Shown here one piece after another: positions 34,689-43,983 of a DNA stretch of 64,000 nt (position 1 is the first letter of the stretch; every line of letters starts with the position of its first letter). The stretch is taken from assembly GCF_014873535.1 (NCBI RefSeq), contig NZ_JADBEF010000001.1, forward strand, positions 5,146,001-5,210,000, read 5' to 3'. The translations under genes and the position numbers were made by a program. The notes beneath the pieces were generated by a model, which worked only from the letters and a program-made list of their open reading frames with translations, did no database searches and was not told the DNA's origin. This DNA comes from Nonomuraea africana (GTDB taxonomy: Bacteria > Actinomycetota > Actinomycetes > Streptosporangiales > Streptosporangiaceae).

Positions 34689-35866
34689 ACGTGGTGATAG
34701 CCGGCGGTGGCCCGGCCGGGATGATGCTCGGCCTGCTGCTCGCCTGTGCCGGGATCGAGGTCACCGTGCTGGAGAAGCACAAGTACTTCCTGCGCGACTT
34801 CGGCGGCGACACCGTGCATCCCTCCACCTTGGAGGCGCTCGATCAGCTGGGCTTGTCGGAGCGCTTCCACCAGCTCGACCATCGCAAGGTCACCAGGCTC
34901 AACGTGCCGCTGGGCGGCGGGCTCGCCCCCATCGAGGCTTTCGCCGGGATGAAGGTGAAATTTCCGTACATCGCCTTCGTGCCGCAGTGGGACTTCCTCA
35001 ACCTGCTCGCCGAGGAGGCCCAGCGCCATCCGAACTTCACCCTGCACCTGAGCACCCCGGTGCGCGACGTCGTCCGCCGGGTCGGCAAGGTCGTCGGAAT
35101 TCGCTGCGAGGACGGCCGAGAGTTCCGCGCGGATCTGGTCATCGGGGCCGACGGCCGGAATTCGGCGGTACGGCAGGCGGCCTGGGATGGGTGCACGAAC
35201 TCGGCGCGCCCATCGACGTGATCTGGTTCCGCCTGACCCGGCATCACGACGACCAGGAGAATCTGATCTTCCAGCTGGCCCGCGGCCGCGGCATGGTCGC
35301 CATCGACCGCGGCGAGTTCTGGCAGTGCGGCTACCTCATCGGCAAGGGCGGCTTCGACGCCTGGAAGGCTAGGGGCATCGAGGCCTTCCGCCGGGACGTG
35401 GCCGAGGTGGCCCCGATGTTCACCGACCGCACCGGCGAGCTGGCCTCCTTCGAGGCCATGGGCTTCCTGGAGGTGCGGGTCAACCGGCTGCACACCTGGC
35501 ACCAGCCCGGGCTGCTGTGCATCGGCGACGCCGCGCACGCGATGTCGCCGGTCGGTGGGGTGGGCATCAACCTGGCCGTCCAGGACGCCATCGCCGCCGC
35601 CAACATTCTGACCCGCCCGCTTTGGACGGCACGCTCGACGACGCCCACCTGCCCGCCGTCGAGCACCGCCGCAAGTGGCCCACCGTCCTCACCCAGCGGG
35701 TGCAGGGATTCCTGCAGCGGCAAGCCTTCGACGACAAGCGCCAGGACGGCCAGCTGCCCGCCCTGGCCCGCTTCCTGATCCAGCGCACCGCCATCCCCCG
35801 CTACCGGCCGGACGCTTCCTCGCCTTCGGCTTCCGCCCCGAGCACATCCAGGAGGTCCCGAGATGA
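34685..35866 (+). pseudogene. FAD-dependent monooxygenase, three frame breaks
   Basis: A class A flavoprotein monooxygenase, close paralogue of the next gene. The FAD motif MNVVIAGGGPAGMMLGLLLA, the GDTVHPSTLEALDQLGLSER arginine-loop region and the DG motif LVIGADGRNSAVRQAA are in one frame. After a shift near 35180, HELGAPIDVIWFRLTRHHDD to LLCIGDAAHAMSPVGGVGIN is in another. Shifts near 35625 and 35815 are needed for the tail (QRVQGFLQRQAFDDKRQDGQ; FGFRPEHIQEVPR) that ends overlapping the next ATG. Because the rest of the operon is intact, these could be sequencing errors or recent decay. Confidence 0.8.
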
Positions 35867-37011
35867 CCGTCGCCATCTCCGGCGGCGGCCCGGCCGGACT
35901 GATGCTGGGCCTGCTGCTGGCTCGTCAGGGCATCGAAGTCACCGTGCTGGAGAAGCACGAGGACTTCCTGCACGACTTCCGGGGCGACACCATCCACCCG
36001 GCCACCATGGAGCTGCTCGACCAGCTCGGCCTGCATGACCGCTTCCACAAGATCCCTTACGGGAAGTTCCAGGACGTCGGCTTCGGCAAGGACCTGCAGA
36101 TCGGCTCGCTGACCGAGCTGGGGTTGCGTTACCCGTTCGTGGCCATCGCCCCGCAGTGGGACTTCCTCAACCTCATCGCCGAGGAAGCCCAGCGCTATCC
36201 GGGTTTCACGCTGAAGATGCGGGCCGAGGTCGTCGATCCGCTGCCGGAGGGCGGGGTGCGCTACCGCGACCGCGATGGTGAGCACGAGCTGCGGGCCGAC
36301 CTCACGGTGGCCTGCGACGGCCGCGACTCCCTGTTGCGAGCAAGGGCCGGGCTGCCGGTGCGGAACATCGGCGCGCCCTTCGACGTGGCGTGGTTCCGCC
36401 TGCCCAGGCGGGACCCTGAAGTCGAGGAGTTCTACTACCGGGTCGCGCCGTACAAGTGGATCGTCGGATTCGACCGTCGGACCTATATCCAGCTCGCCTA
36501 CGTCTTCGACAAGAACAGGCGGGAGAAGCTGATCACCGACGGCATCGGGGCCTTCCGCGACGGCGTGGCGCGAGCCGTACCGGAGATCGCCGATCGCGTA
36601 GCGCTGCTGCGTTCCTGCAAGGAGGACGTGAGCTTCCTCGACGTGCAGGTCAACAGGGCCATCAGGTGGTACGGCAAGGGCCTGCTGCTGATCGGCGACA
36701 CCGCTCATGCGATGTCCCCGATGGGCGGTGTGGGCGTCAACTACGCCATCCAGGACGCGGTCGGAGCCGCCAACATCCTCTGCGACGCGCTCAAGAGCGG
36801 CGGGCCGATGCCGGAGCACCTGCTGCGTGCCGTACAGAAAAGGCGCGAGCCGCCCATGGCGGTAATGCAGCGGCGGCTGGTCGAGCCCGCGCTGAGAGGA
36901 GAGGTCGCGAACGTGCCCAGGATGGCCACCCTGATGCGGCGCGTCCATCCGGTGCGCCGGGCCTTGATGCGGCTACTTGCAGTCGGACTCAGAAAAGAGA
37001 ACATTCGATGA
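35863..37011 (+). CDS. FAD-dependent monooxygenase
   Basis: A 382-residue flavoprotein. The dinucleotide fold is MTVAISGGGPAGLMLGLLLA, the DG motif is ADLTVACDGRDSLLRARAGL and the GD motif is LLLIGDTAHAMSPMGGVGVN. The architecture is that of aromatic hydroxylases of the PHBH type, which use NAD(P)H and O2 to hydroxylate an aromatic or polyketide ring. It starts with ATGA overlapping the previous gene's stop (35863-35866) and is followed within 25 bp by the MFS gene. With the SDR and CMD proteins it suggests tailoring or breakdown of a cyclic compound that is then exported. Confidence 0.88.
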   Translation: MTVAISGGGPAGLMLGLLLARQGIEVTVLEKHEDFLHDFRGDTIHPATMELLDQLGLHDRFHKIPYGKFQDVGFGKDLQIGSLTELGLRYPFVAIAPQWDFLNLIAEEAQRYPGFTLKMRAEVVDPLPEGGVRYRDRDGEHELRADLTVACDGRDSLLRARAGLPVRNIGAPFDVAWFRLPRRDPEVEEFYYRVAPYKWIVGFDRRTYIQLAYVFDKNRREKLITDGIGAFRDGVARAVPEIADRVALLRSCKEDVSFLDVQVNRAIRWYGKGLLLIGDTAHAMSPMGGVGVNYAIQDAVGAANILCDALKSGGPMPEHLLRAVQKRREPPMAVMQRRLVEPALRGEVANVPRMATLMRRVHPVRRALMRLLAVGLRKENIR

Positions 37012-37036
37012 ACGTCGTAATCGCGGAGCAGAGGCC

Positions 37037-38479
37037 ATGACGGCGGTGGCCACGCCCGAACGCCTGGATCCCGCCCTGCTCAAGCTCGCTGGCATCGTGG
37101 TGGTGGGCGCGCTGGCCTCGTTGCTGAACACCACGATCCTCAGCGTCGCCATCGACGGCCTCGGGCGGCACTTCGACGCGCCCCTGCCGACGGTGCAGTG
37201 GGTGGCGACGGGCTACCTGCTGGCCATGGCGATGGCGATCCCGCTCACCGGCTGGTCGGTGCAGCGGTTCGGCACGAAGGCGATGTGGTTGTCGGCGCTG
37301 TCGCTCTTCCTCACCGCGTCGGTGCTGTGCGGCCTGGCCTGGTCGATCGAGACTCTGATTGCCTTCCGGGTGCTGCAGGGGCTGGCGGGCGGCATGATCC
37401 TGCCGCTGGCCCAGACGATCCTGGCTCAGGCCGCCGGACCGTCGCGGTTCGGGCGGGTCATGGCGCTGGTGGCGATCCCGGGCCAGCTCGCACCGATCAT
37501 CGGCCCGGTCCTGGGCGGCGTGCTCATCGACGGCGCGGGCTGGCGCTGGGTTTTCTTCGTCAACGTGCCGGTGGTTGGCCTGGCGTTGCTGCTTGCCTGG
37601 CGCGCGATGCCCTCCAGCCGGCCGCAGGGCCGTCCGCCGCTGGACGTCCTGGGCCTGGTCCTGCTGTCACCCGGCCTGGCCGCCCTGGTGTACGGCCTGA
37701 CGCAGATCGGCGGTGCCGGAGGCAGGGGCTTCGGCAGCACCGTGTCGGTCATCAGCCTGGTGGCCGGGGTGGGACTGGTCACGGTGTTCGCCCGGCACGC
37801 CCTGCGGACCAGGGCCGCCCCCCTGCTCGATCTCCGGCTCTTCCGCCACCGCTCGTACACGCTCGTGACCACCCTGACGTTCCTGTCCGGAGCCTCGATC
37901 TTCGGGCCGATGTTCCTGTTACCGCTGTATTACCAGCAGGTTCACGGCCTGACGACCGTCGAGACCGGGCTCATGCTCGCCCCCCAGGGGATCGGCACCG
38001 CCCTGTCGCTGCTGATCGCCGGGCGGCTCAACGACCGCATCGGCGCCCGTCCCCTGGTCGTGGTCGGGCTGGTCGTCACCGTCGCGGCGACGATCCCATT
38101 CACCCAGTCCGGCACCGGCGACCTCTTCCAGATCATCACCCTGCTGATCCGCGGCATGGGATTGGGTACGGCGGGCGTGGCCATGATGGCCGGCGCCTAC
38201 CAGGGACTGCGTCCCGACCAGATCCCCGGCGCGACCGGCCTGACCAATGTCGTCCAGCGCGTCGGCGGCTCGCTGGGCACCGCCGTCCTGGCCGTCGTCC
38301 TCCAACGGGCCACCCAGGACCACGGCACCCCCACCGCGCTGGAAGGCGCCTTCGGCGAAACCTTCTGGTGGACAGTCGGCTTCGCCCTCATCGCCCTCAT
38401 CCCCGCATGGCTACTGCCCCGATCACGACCGGCCCCGACCGGGCCAGGTGCGCGTGGTGGCCGCGGAGCGACTCACTAA
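37037..38479 (+). CDS. MFS multidrug exporter (DHA2, EmrB/QacA type)
   Basis: A 480-residue transporter starting at the ATG after GCAGAGGCC. The spacing of hydrophobic segments fits 14 helices. The motifs are LLNTTILSVAIDGLGRHFDA in helix 1, TGWSVQRFGTKAMWLSALSL for motif A, the motif C-like QLAPIIGPVLGGVLIDGAGW, and GRLNDRIGARPLVVVGL in the second half. It should export the product or substrate of the surrounding redox enzymes by proton antiport. The position within the operon supports co-expression from the promoter at 32508. Confidence 0.9.
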   Translation: MTAVATPERLDPALLKLAGIVVVGALASLLNTTILSVAIDGLGRHFDAPLPTVQWVATGYLLAMAMAIPLTGWSVQRFGTKAMWLSALSLFLTASVLCGLAWSIETLIAFRVLQGLAGGMILPLAQTILAQAAGPSRFGRVMALVAIPGQLAPIIGPVLGGVLIDGAGWRWVFFVNVPVVGLALLLAWRAMPSSRPQGRPPLDVLGLVLLSPGLAALVYGLTQIGGAGGRGFGSTVSVISLVAGVGLVTVFARHALRTRAAPLLDLRLFRHRSYTLVTTLTFLSGASIFGPMFLLPLYYQQVHGLTTVETGLMLAPQGIGTALSLLIAGRLNDRIGARPLVVVGLVVTVAATIPFTQSGTGDLFQIITLLIRGMGLGTAGVAMMAGAYQGLRPDQIPGATGLTNVVQRVGGSLGTAVLAVVLQRATQDHGTPTALEGAFGETFWWTVGFALIALIPAWLLPRSRPAPTGPGARGGRGATH

Positions 38480-38599
38480 CTGCGTCGTCGAGTGCGACGG
38501 TGACGCTGTGAGCTAGATCACTCACCGTGTATGTCACGGTTCGCAGCGTCAGCCCCGTCCAGACCCATGAACGCTTCCCAACCGCACCAAAGGATCACC

Positions 38600-39595
38600 A
38601 TGGTTGCCCCTGCCAACAACACACCTCAGAACACCATCGCCCAGCCGGTGCGCAAGCGGCGCTGGCGCCGCTGGCTGGCGGCTGCGATAGCGCTGCTGGT
38701 GGCCGCGATGCTGTTCGGCGCGTACGGCTGGCAGCCGGCCGAAGACGGCCGCGCTTTCCGCTCGCCGTACCTGGCCCAGGTCGGCTCACGCTACGCCGAC
38801 ACCCCGATGGCCCGCTTCCACTACGTCCAGGCCGGATCCGGCACACCGGTGATCCTGCTCTCGCCCGGCGGCACCTCGGTCATCGGCTGGAAGGATCAGC
38901 TCAACGTGCTCGCCCGCGACCACACCGTGTACGTGGTCGACCTGCCAGGCCAGGGCTACACCCAGCTGAAGGACTCCGGCTTCGCCTTCGACCTGGATGC
39001 CATGGTCTCCGCCGTCAGCGCGTTCATGGACGGCCTCGGCGTACGGCAGGCCGCCCTGGCGGGCAACTCCTGGAGCGGCGGCTGGGCCCTGACCTTCGCC
39101 CAGCGCCACCCCGACCGCGTCACCAAGCTCGCCCTGCTGGACGCCACCGGACTGGACCTGCCGGGCACCCTGATGTGGGAATCCCTGAAGCTCCCCGTCA
39201 TCGGCGAGCTGGCCGTCAAGCTATCCACCGGCAAGTCCACCGTCCGCAGCCTGGCCGAGGGCATGATGGTCAACAAGCAGCGCCTCACCGAGCAACTGCT
39301 GGACGAGTGGTGGGCGCCGATGACCTTCCATGACAACATCCGCGCCACCTACCTGCTCGAACGCCGTCTGGACTGGGCACAGACCGAACGCGCCCTCCCC
39401 GCCACCAAGACCCAGACCCTGGTGCTGTGGGGCAAGCAGGACACCATCCAGCCCGTCGAACGCGCCCACCGCTTCGCCGAACTGCTCCCGAACGAACAGC
39501 TCGTGATCCTGGATGGCTGCGGCCACGCTCCCCAGCTGGACTGCCCGGACCCGGTCAATCGCCACCTCCAAACCTTCTTCGCCGACTCACGGTGA
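38600..39595 (+). CDS. Membrane-anchored alpha/beta hydrolase
   Basis: About 331 residues. The ATG at 38600 has AAAGGA 6 nt upstream, which is better than ATGs at 38531 or 38567. Residues 20-45 form an N-terminal anchor after a basic patch (RKRRWRRWLAAAIALLVAAM). The hydrolase fold has the oxyanion segment LLSPGGTSVIGW, the nucleophile elbow AGNSWSGGWAL (Ser), the acid LWGKQDTIQP (Asp) and the histidine DGCGHAPQLD, so the triad is complete. It acts outside or at the membrane on an ester, lactone or epoxide. The gap of about 120 bp to the MFS gene allows it to be in the same operon or to have its own promoter. Confidence 0.85.
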   Translation: MVAPANNTPQNTIAQPVRKRRWRRWLAAAIALLVAAMLFGAYGWQPAEDGRAFRSPYLAQVGSRYADTPMARFHYVQAGSGTPVILLSPGGTSVIGWKDQLNVLARDHTVYVVDLPGQGYTQLKDSGFAFDLDAMVSAVSAFMDGLGVRQAALAGNSWSGGWALTFAQRHPDRVTKLALLDATGLDLPGTLMWESLKLPVIGELAVKLSTGKSTVRSLAEGMMVNKQRLTEQLLDEWWAPMTFHDNIRATYLLERRLDWAQTERALPATKTQTLVLWGKQDTIQPVERAHRFAELLPNEQLVILDGCGHAPQLDCPDPVNRHLQTFFADSR

Positions 39596-39770
39596 CCGGC
39601 GGCACCACCCGCACCCGCTCCTCATCCACCGTGAACGGTACGGCGATGAACTCGGCCACCGCGCGCCGTGCCTGCTCGTCCCCGCCGAGGGCCACGGCGA
39701 CCGATTCCGCCCATTCCTGCTCGCTGATCAGGCCGAGTGTGGCCGGCCCGAGGGCCGGGGGGAGCGACCT
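39592..39770 (-). pseudogene. Possible C-terminal remnant of a minus-strand gene
   Basis: The minus frame reads LGLISEQEWAESVAVALGGD then EQARRAVAEFIAVPFTVDEE and RVRVVPPVT. The sequence has protein-like composition, but it has no start and overlaps the end of the hydrolase gene. It may be a decayed gene downstream of the STAS-domain gene. Confidence 0.25.
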
Positions 39771-39784
39771 CCGGCTCCCGCAGG

Positions 39785-40140
39785 TCAGGCCGGTATCGCC
39801 GCGGCCGCTTCGGCGCGGGCGGGAACCGGACGCAGGATCTGGTCCAGGCCGGTGCGGTGCAAGATATGGGCGCATCGGCCCTGCGCTCCGGCCAGCACCA
39901 GCCGGGTTCCGAGCTGCCTGGCTCGCCGATACGCTCCGACCAGCGCAGCCACACCGTCGAAGTCGCAGAACGCCACCCGGGACAGGTCCACCACGACCAC
40001 GTCGGGCCGGTCGGCCAGGACGCGTCCCATCTGGGCGAAGAAGTCGCCGACGGTCGCTGCCTGAAGTTCATTCACCCTGCAAGCCGATCACCGGGCACAC
40101 CTCGGAGTGCCACATCCCGATTGTCAGTCCGTCCTTCTGA
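39785..40140 (-). pseudogene. STAS-domain anti-sigma-factor antagonist, frameshifted
   Basis: The main frame (from 40075) encodes AATVGDFFAQMGRVLADRPD then VVVVDLSRVAFCDFDGVAAL and GTRLVLAGAQGRCAHILHRT, a STAS fold. The conserved Ser of the FCDSSG phosphorylation loop is replaced (FCDFDG). The first strand (MWHSEVCPVIGLQGE) lies in another frame just upstream (to about 40140), separated by one base. Either the gene is inactive or a base is wrong. Such proteins regulate sigma factors by partner switching with a serine kinase. Confidence 0.6.
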
Positions 40141-40495
40141 CCCTGGCCGCGCTCCACCGGAATCACCTCGCGTGAACCCCTGCCCGGATTCGCGTCGATC
40201 ATGTGCCGGACGCCTACGCTGCCCGCGACGTCTTGAGGCACCACGGGATGCGCTCCCGCATGACCCCACAGCAGGAACAGGAACTCGCCGGCGTGCTCGC
40301 CGCCTCGGGGTTCGGCGCCGGAAGCCTCCCAGCAGCCCACTTGGACGCCCTTACCACCGCAGTCCATCAAGGCGAGGCAGCTTGCGCGCCATGCTCGGCA
40401 CGGCCACGAGCGTCATCAGTGGGCGCGCGCGGACATAGGAGCCATCCCGGCCGTGGTTGGGAAGCCCGCGGATCAACCACGGCGTGAGCCTGTCA
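40141..40495. other. No supported gene
   Basis: A plus-strand frame (from 40203) includes MRSRMTPQQEQELAGVLAAS then GFGAGSLPAAHLDALTTAV, which could be a decayed coding segment, but it has no recognisable family and runs into low-quality sequence. Nothing else is supported. Confidence 0.35.
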
Positions 40496-40651
40496 TCACG
40501 TGAACAGCTGGCCGCCGTTGACGTCGATCGAGGCCGCGGTGCGGGCGGCCACGACCACCCTGGCGCCCTCCTCGCTCAGCAGACCCGCCAGAGTCCGCCC
40601 CAGTCCCGGGCCCGCACCGGTCACGACCGCCACCTTGCCATCCAGCAGCAC
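40496..40651 (-). pseudogene. SDR remnant with internal deletion
   Basis: The 51-codon frame starts MLLDGKVAVVTGAGPGLGRT, the cofactor-binding start of an SDR, and runs ARVVVAARTAAS directly into IDVNGGQLFT, the usual end of such enzymes. The roughly 200 residues between, including the active site, have been deleted in frame. Not functional. Confidence 0.7.
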
Positions 40652-40726
40652 CCGCCTACCTTACCAAGCGTTTGCTCGACAAGCCGGGCGGCGCGGCGGG
40701 CCTCGTCCGCGTCGGCCGGTGCGCGC

Positions 40727-43198
40727 TCATGCCCGGGGGATCGCCACTCCTCTGACACGGCTGGCGGGCAGCACAGCCGCCAGCACCGCCAGCACGAAGC
40801 AGAGGGCGATCACTCCGGTGACCGGTTCCCACGGGACGTCGATGGGGACGGAACCGGCCAGCTGCACGAGCGCGGCGTACAACCCGAGCAGCCCGAGCGC
40901 GGTGGCGACGGCCGCCAGCACCACCCCCACCGCCACCACCAGCAGCGCCTCGCCCATGACGTACCCCAGGACCTGGCGCGTGGTCGCGCCGAGCAGGCGC
41001 AGCCCGCCGCGTTCCGCCGCCCGGTCGGAGGCCGCCATCAGCAGCGTGTTGACCAGCGCGATCACGGTATAGCTGAGCATGATGCCGAGCACGGCCAGCA
41101 TGCCGAGGCGGCTGGCGGAGGCACGGCGGTCGGCGGCGGTCACGGCCCAGTCAGCCTTGGTTACCGCGCGGGCGTTGTGTCCCCGGGTGGCCCGCTCGAG
41201 TGCTTCCTGCACGTCGGCGGTGGAGACGCCGGGGCGCAGCTTCACGTACGCGGCCGAGGGCAGGGCGGAGAAGGCGTGCACCTCGGTGACGTAGGAGTCC
41301 GCGGTGGAGTCGGCGTCGAGGAGCGCGACGACCTTCAGCGTGGCCTGGCTGCCGTCGGCCCGCCACAGCTTCACCCGCTGCCCCAGGCTCAGCTCCCAGG
41401 TGAGGGAGACCGCGATCGTGTCGTCTCGCAGCTCCGCGAGCGATCCGGCGGCCACGGGCACCGACAGAGCGGCCGTGAGCGTGGCCGGATTCACGGCCTC
41501 GGCAGGCCGCTTGATGAGCTGGGTGCCCCCGCCTTCGAGTGTGTAGAGGCTGGTCGACGTCACGGGAGTGACGTCCGCGCCGCGGACGGCGCGCAGACTT
41601 GCCACGAGTTGCCGGTCCAACCCGGCCGCGCGGGTGGGCAGCACCAGGTAGTCGGCGCGTACGGGGGTGGTCTGCGTCGCCGCCTTGGTGGCGTCGGTCA
41701 TCGCCGCGGCGCCGAGCAGGGTCGCCGCCAGCGCCACGGTGACCAGCACCGGTGCGGCCGTGGCAGCGGTGCGCCTCGTCGATGCGATGGCGCCGGCGGG
41801 GACCACGAGGGCGCCCGCGCCGCGCAGCCGTCGGAGCGGGGTGGCGAGCAGGCTCGTGACCGGCCGGACGAAGACCGGGGCGAGCAGCCCGACGGCGGCG
41901 ATGAGCAGCATGACGATGGGCATGAACGTCTTGTTGTTGGTCGCGCCGGACGGGTCGCTGACGGCGTTGACGATCATGCTGGCGACCGCGGTCGCGAGCA
42001 GGCTGCCTCCGGCGATCCAGCGCCCGGCCGTCATGGCCCTAGGCTCCAGTGCCGCCTCACGCAGCGCCTCCGCGGGCCGCACCCGGCCCGCGCGCCGGGC
42101 GGCGACGATCACGCCGAGCACGGCGACCAGCACTCCAGTGCCGAAGGCCACGTACGAGGGCGCCGCGGAGGTGGAGGGCACCAGCCAGGCGGGCGCCATT
42201 CCGAGCGCGCTCAGCCGGTCCAGGATCGGTCGGGTGGCCAGCGGGCCGATCAGCGCGCCGAGCGCGGAGGCGGTGAGCGCGACAATGATCGCCTCCCCGT
42301 ACACCATGCGCCTGACCTGCCTGGCCGTCGCGCCGATGGTGCGGAGCAGGGCGAACTCGCGCTGCCGCTGCCCGACCGCGAAAGCAAAGGTTGACGAAAC
42401 CACGAATATGGCGATGAATGCCGCGAAACCGGCGGCAATGCCGACGATCGTGTTGGCGTTGTTGCGGGCCTGCTCGTCAGCCTCGCGGAACGGGTCGAGC
42501 AACGCCCGTTCTTGGCCGGTCAGCACCTTGACCTTGGTTGAGACCGCAGGGGTCGCGGCCTTGCCGGCGGCCGTCTCGGACGCGCCCAGGGCGGCGCGGA
42601 CCTCGGCGGCAGGCCTCCACAGAGCCAGCGCGTCGATCCGCGGGGACAGCGCGGCTGCCCGGCGGTCGGTGAAGAACACGGTGTGCTGCGGGCCCGCGGC
42701 GGCCAGCCCCACCACCCGGTACGCCTGGGCCCCCGCCGCGGTCACCACGTGCACCCGCCGGCCCACCTGAGCGCCGCCGGTGACCACGATCTCGTCGTCC
42801 CTGGCGGGTGCCCTTCCCGACGACAATGGCTGCGGCGCCGTACGGGCGGCCGACCAGGGACGGCCAACGGCGGGCGGGCCGCCGGCGAGCTGGGCGGGAA
42901 AGACTCGATCCACCACGGCCCCGGGCAGGCGGGCAGCCAGCTCGGGAGCGAGCCCCCGTGGCTCGGCCAGCGGGGCGCTGCTCTCTCCCAGCCAGTTCTT
43001 CACGCTGAGGCGCTCATCGGGCACAACCACGACGGGCGCGGCGGCGTACCGCTGCGGAGCCCGGTCAGGCGAGGAGATGCTGGAGGTGAGCACCTGACCG
43101 AGCGCGGCCATCAGGGCCGCGCCGAGCGCCAAGGCGACGAACGTGCCCGCGAAGGACAACCACCGGGTACGCAGCGTGGACCACGCGATTGTCAGCAC
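40727..43198 (-). CDS. ABC transporter permease (FtsX/MacB type, two FtsX domains)
   Basis: An 823-residue permease with an N-terminal helix (WLSFAGTFVALALGAALMAA), a large extracytoplasmic domain, and two FtsX blocks: one around 245-380 (IVGIAAGFAAFIAIFVVSST; RQREFALLRTIGATARQVRR) and one near the C-terminus (MLAVLGIMLSYTVIALVNTL; ERGGLRLLGATTRQVLGYVM). The conserved R-x-(L)-x-x-x-G-A-T loops couple to the ATPase. This architecture is typical of actinobacterial exporters of peptides or lipophilic compounds, or of complexes driving envelope changes. It overlaps the ATPase gene by 7 bp (43192-43198), so the two are translated together. Confidence 0.9.
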   Translation of the reverse strand: MLTIAWSTLRTRWLSFAGTFVALALGAALMAALGQVLTSSISSPDRAPQRYAAAPVVVVPDERLSVKNWLGESSAPLAEPRGLAPELAARLPGAVVDRVFPAQLAGGPPAVGRPWSAARTAPQPLSSGRAPARDDEIVVTGGAQVGRRVHVVTAAGAQAYRVVGLAAAGPQHTVFFTDRRAAALSPRIDALALWRPAAEVRAALGASETAAGKAATPAVSTKVKVLTGQERALLDPFREADEQARNNANTIVGIAAGFAAFIAIFVVSSTFAFAVGQRQREFALLRTIGATARQVRRMVYGEAIIVALTASALGALIGPLATRPILDRLSALGMAPAWLVPSTSAAPSYVAFGTGVLVAVLGVIVAARRAGRVRPAEALREAALEPRAMTAGRWIAGGSLLATAVASMIVNAVSDPSGATNNKTFMPIVMLLIAAVGLLAPVFVRPVTSLLATPLRRLRGAGALVVPAGAIASTRRTAATAAPVLVTVALAATLLGAAAMTDATKAATQTTPVRADYLVLPTRAAGLDRQLVASLRAVRGADVTPVTSTSLYTLEGGGTQLIKRPAEAVNPATLTAALSVPVAAGSLAELRDDTIAVSLTWELSLGQRVKLWRADGSQATLKVVALLDADSTADSYVTEVHAFSALPSAAYVKLRPGVSTADVQEALERATRGHNARAVTKADWAVTAADRRASASRLGMLAVLGIMLSYTVIALVNTLLMAASDRAAERGGLRLLGATTRQVLGYVMGEALLVVAVGVVLAAVATALGLLGLYAALVQLAGSVPIDVPWEPVTGVIALCFVLAVLAAVLPASRVRGVAIPRA

Positions 43199-43920
43199 GA
43201 TGCCTCCAACTGCAGCATCCGGGTGGCGATCAGCTCGGCGCTCGGGTCGTGCAACTCCCCGTAGACCCGGCCGTCGGCCAGGAACACCACGCGGTCGGCG
43301 TAGGAGGCCGCCACCGGGTCGTGGGTGACCATGATGATCGTCTGCGCCTGCCTGTCGACCAGGTCGCGCATCAGGCGCAGCACGTCGCGGCTGGTGTTCG
43401 CGTCCAGGGCGCCGGTGGGCTCATCGGCGAACAGCACGGCGGGGCGGCTGACCAGCGCCCGGGCGATGGCGACGCGCTGCTGCTGGCCGCCGGACATCTC
43501 GGCGGGGCGGTGGTTCATGCGCTCGGCCAGGCCCACCGCGGCCAGGCCGTGGCGTACCTGCTGGGGATCGGGCCGGCGGCCGGCCAGGCGCAGCGGCAGC
43601 GCGACGTTCTGGGCGGCGGTGAGCGAAGGCAGCAGGTTGAAGGACTGGAACACGAACCCGATCCGATCGCGCCGCAGCAGCGTCAGCTTCCTGTCGTTGA
43701 GCGTCGCCAGGTCCCGGCCGTCCACCACGACCCGCCCCGAGCTCGGCCGATCGAGTCCGGCGGCGCACTGCAGCAAGGTCGACTTGCCCGACCCTGATGG
43801 TCCCATCACAGCGGTGAACGTGCCGGCGCCGAAGCCGATCGACACGTCCTCCAGTGCCGTGACGCCGTGCGCGTAGTGTTTGGTGACCGCGATCAGATCG
43901 ACCGTTTGCATGGGATTCAT
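43192..43920 (-). CDS. ABC transporter ATP-binding protein (MacB/LolD type)
   Basis: A 242-residue ATPase. Walker A GPSGSGKSTLLQ, Q-loop region RIGFVFQSFNLLPSLTAAQN, signature MSGGQQQRVAIARALVSRPA, Walker B AVLFADEPTGALD and the switch His in IIMVTHDPVAASYAD are all present. It powers the FtsX permease encoded downstream with a 7-bp overlap. The start is 64 bp from a divergent LAL regulator, with a perfect palindrome between them, so that regulator probably controls this exporter. Confidence 0.93.
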   Translation of the reverse strand: MNPMQTVDLIAVTKHYAHGVTALEDVSIGFGAGTFTAVMGPSGSGKSTLLQCAAGLDRPSSGRVVVDGRDLATLNDRKLTLLRRDRIGFVFQSFNLLPSLTAAQNVALPLRLAGRRPDPQQVRHGLAAVGLAERMNHRPAEMSGGQQQRVAIARALVSRPAVLFADEPTGALDANTSRDVLRLMRDLVDRQAQTIIMVTHDPVAASYADRVVFLADGRVYGELHDPSAELIATRMLQLEASC

Positions 43921-43930
43921 GGCTGACGAC

Positions 43931-43948
43931 GCTATGAAGGTTCATAGC
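43931..43948. promoter_or_regulatory. Perfect 18-bp palindrome in the divergent promoter region
   Basis: GCTATGAA-GG-TTCATAGC: two perfect 8-bp half-sites with a 2-bp spacer, between the ATPase start (43920, minus) and the LAL start (43984, plus). A TAGGAT box ends 7 bp before the LAL GTG. A probable operator for both genes. Confidence 0.65.
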
Positions 43949-43983
43949 CGGGCGGTATCGGACAAGCGACTAGGATTCGTCGG

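Noticed and set aside
40457..42394. 645-codon open frame antisense to the ABC permease
   Set aside because: It is rich in Arg, Gly, His and Gln with no domain, as expected from the mirror of a GC-rich gene. The permease on the other strand has clear FtsX features.
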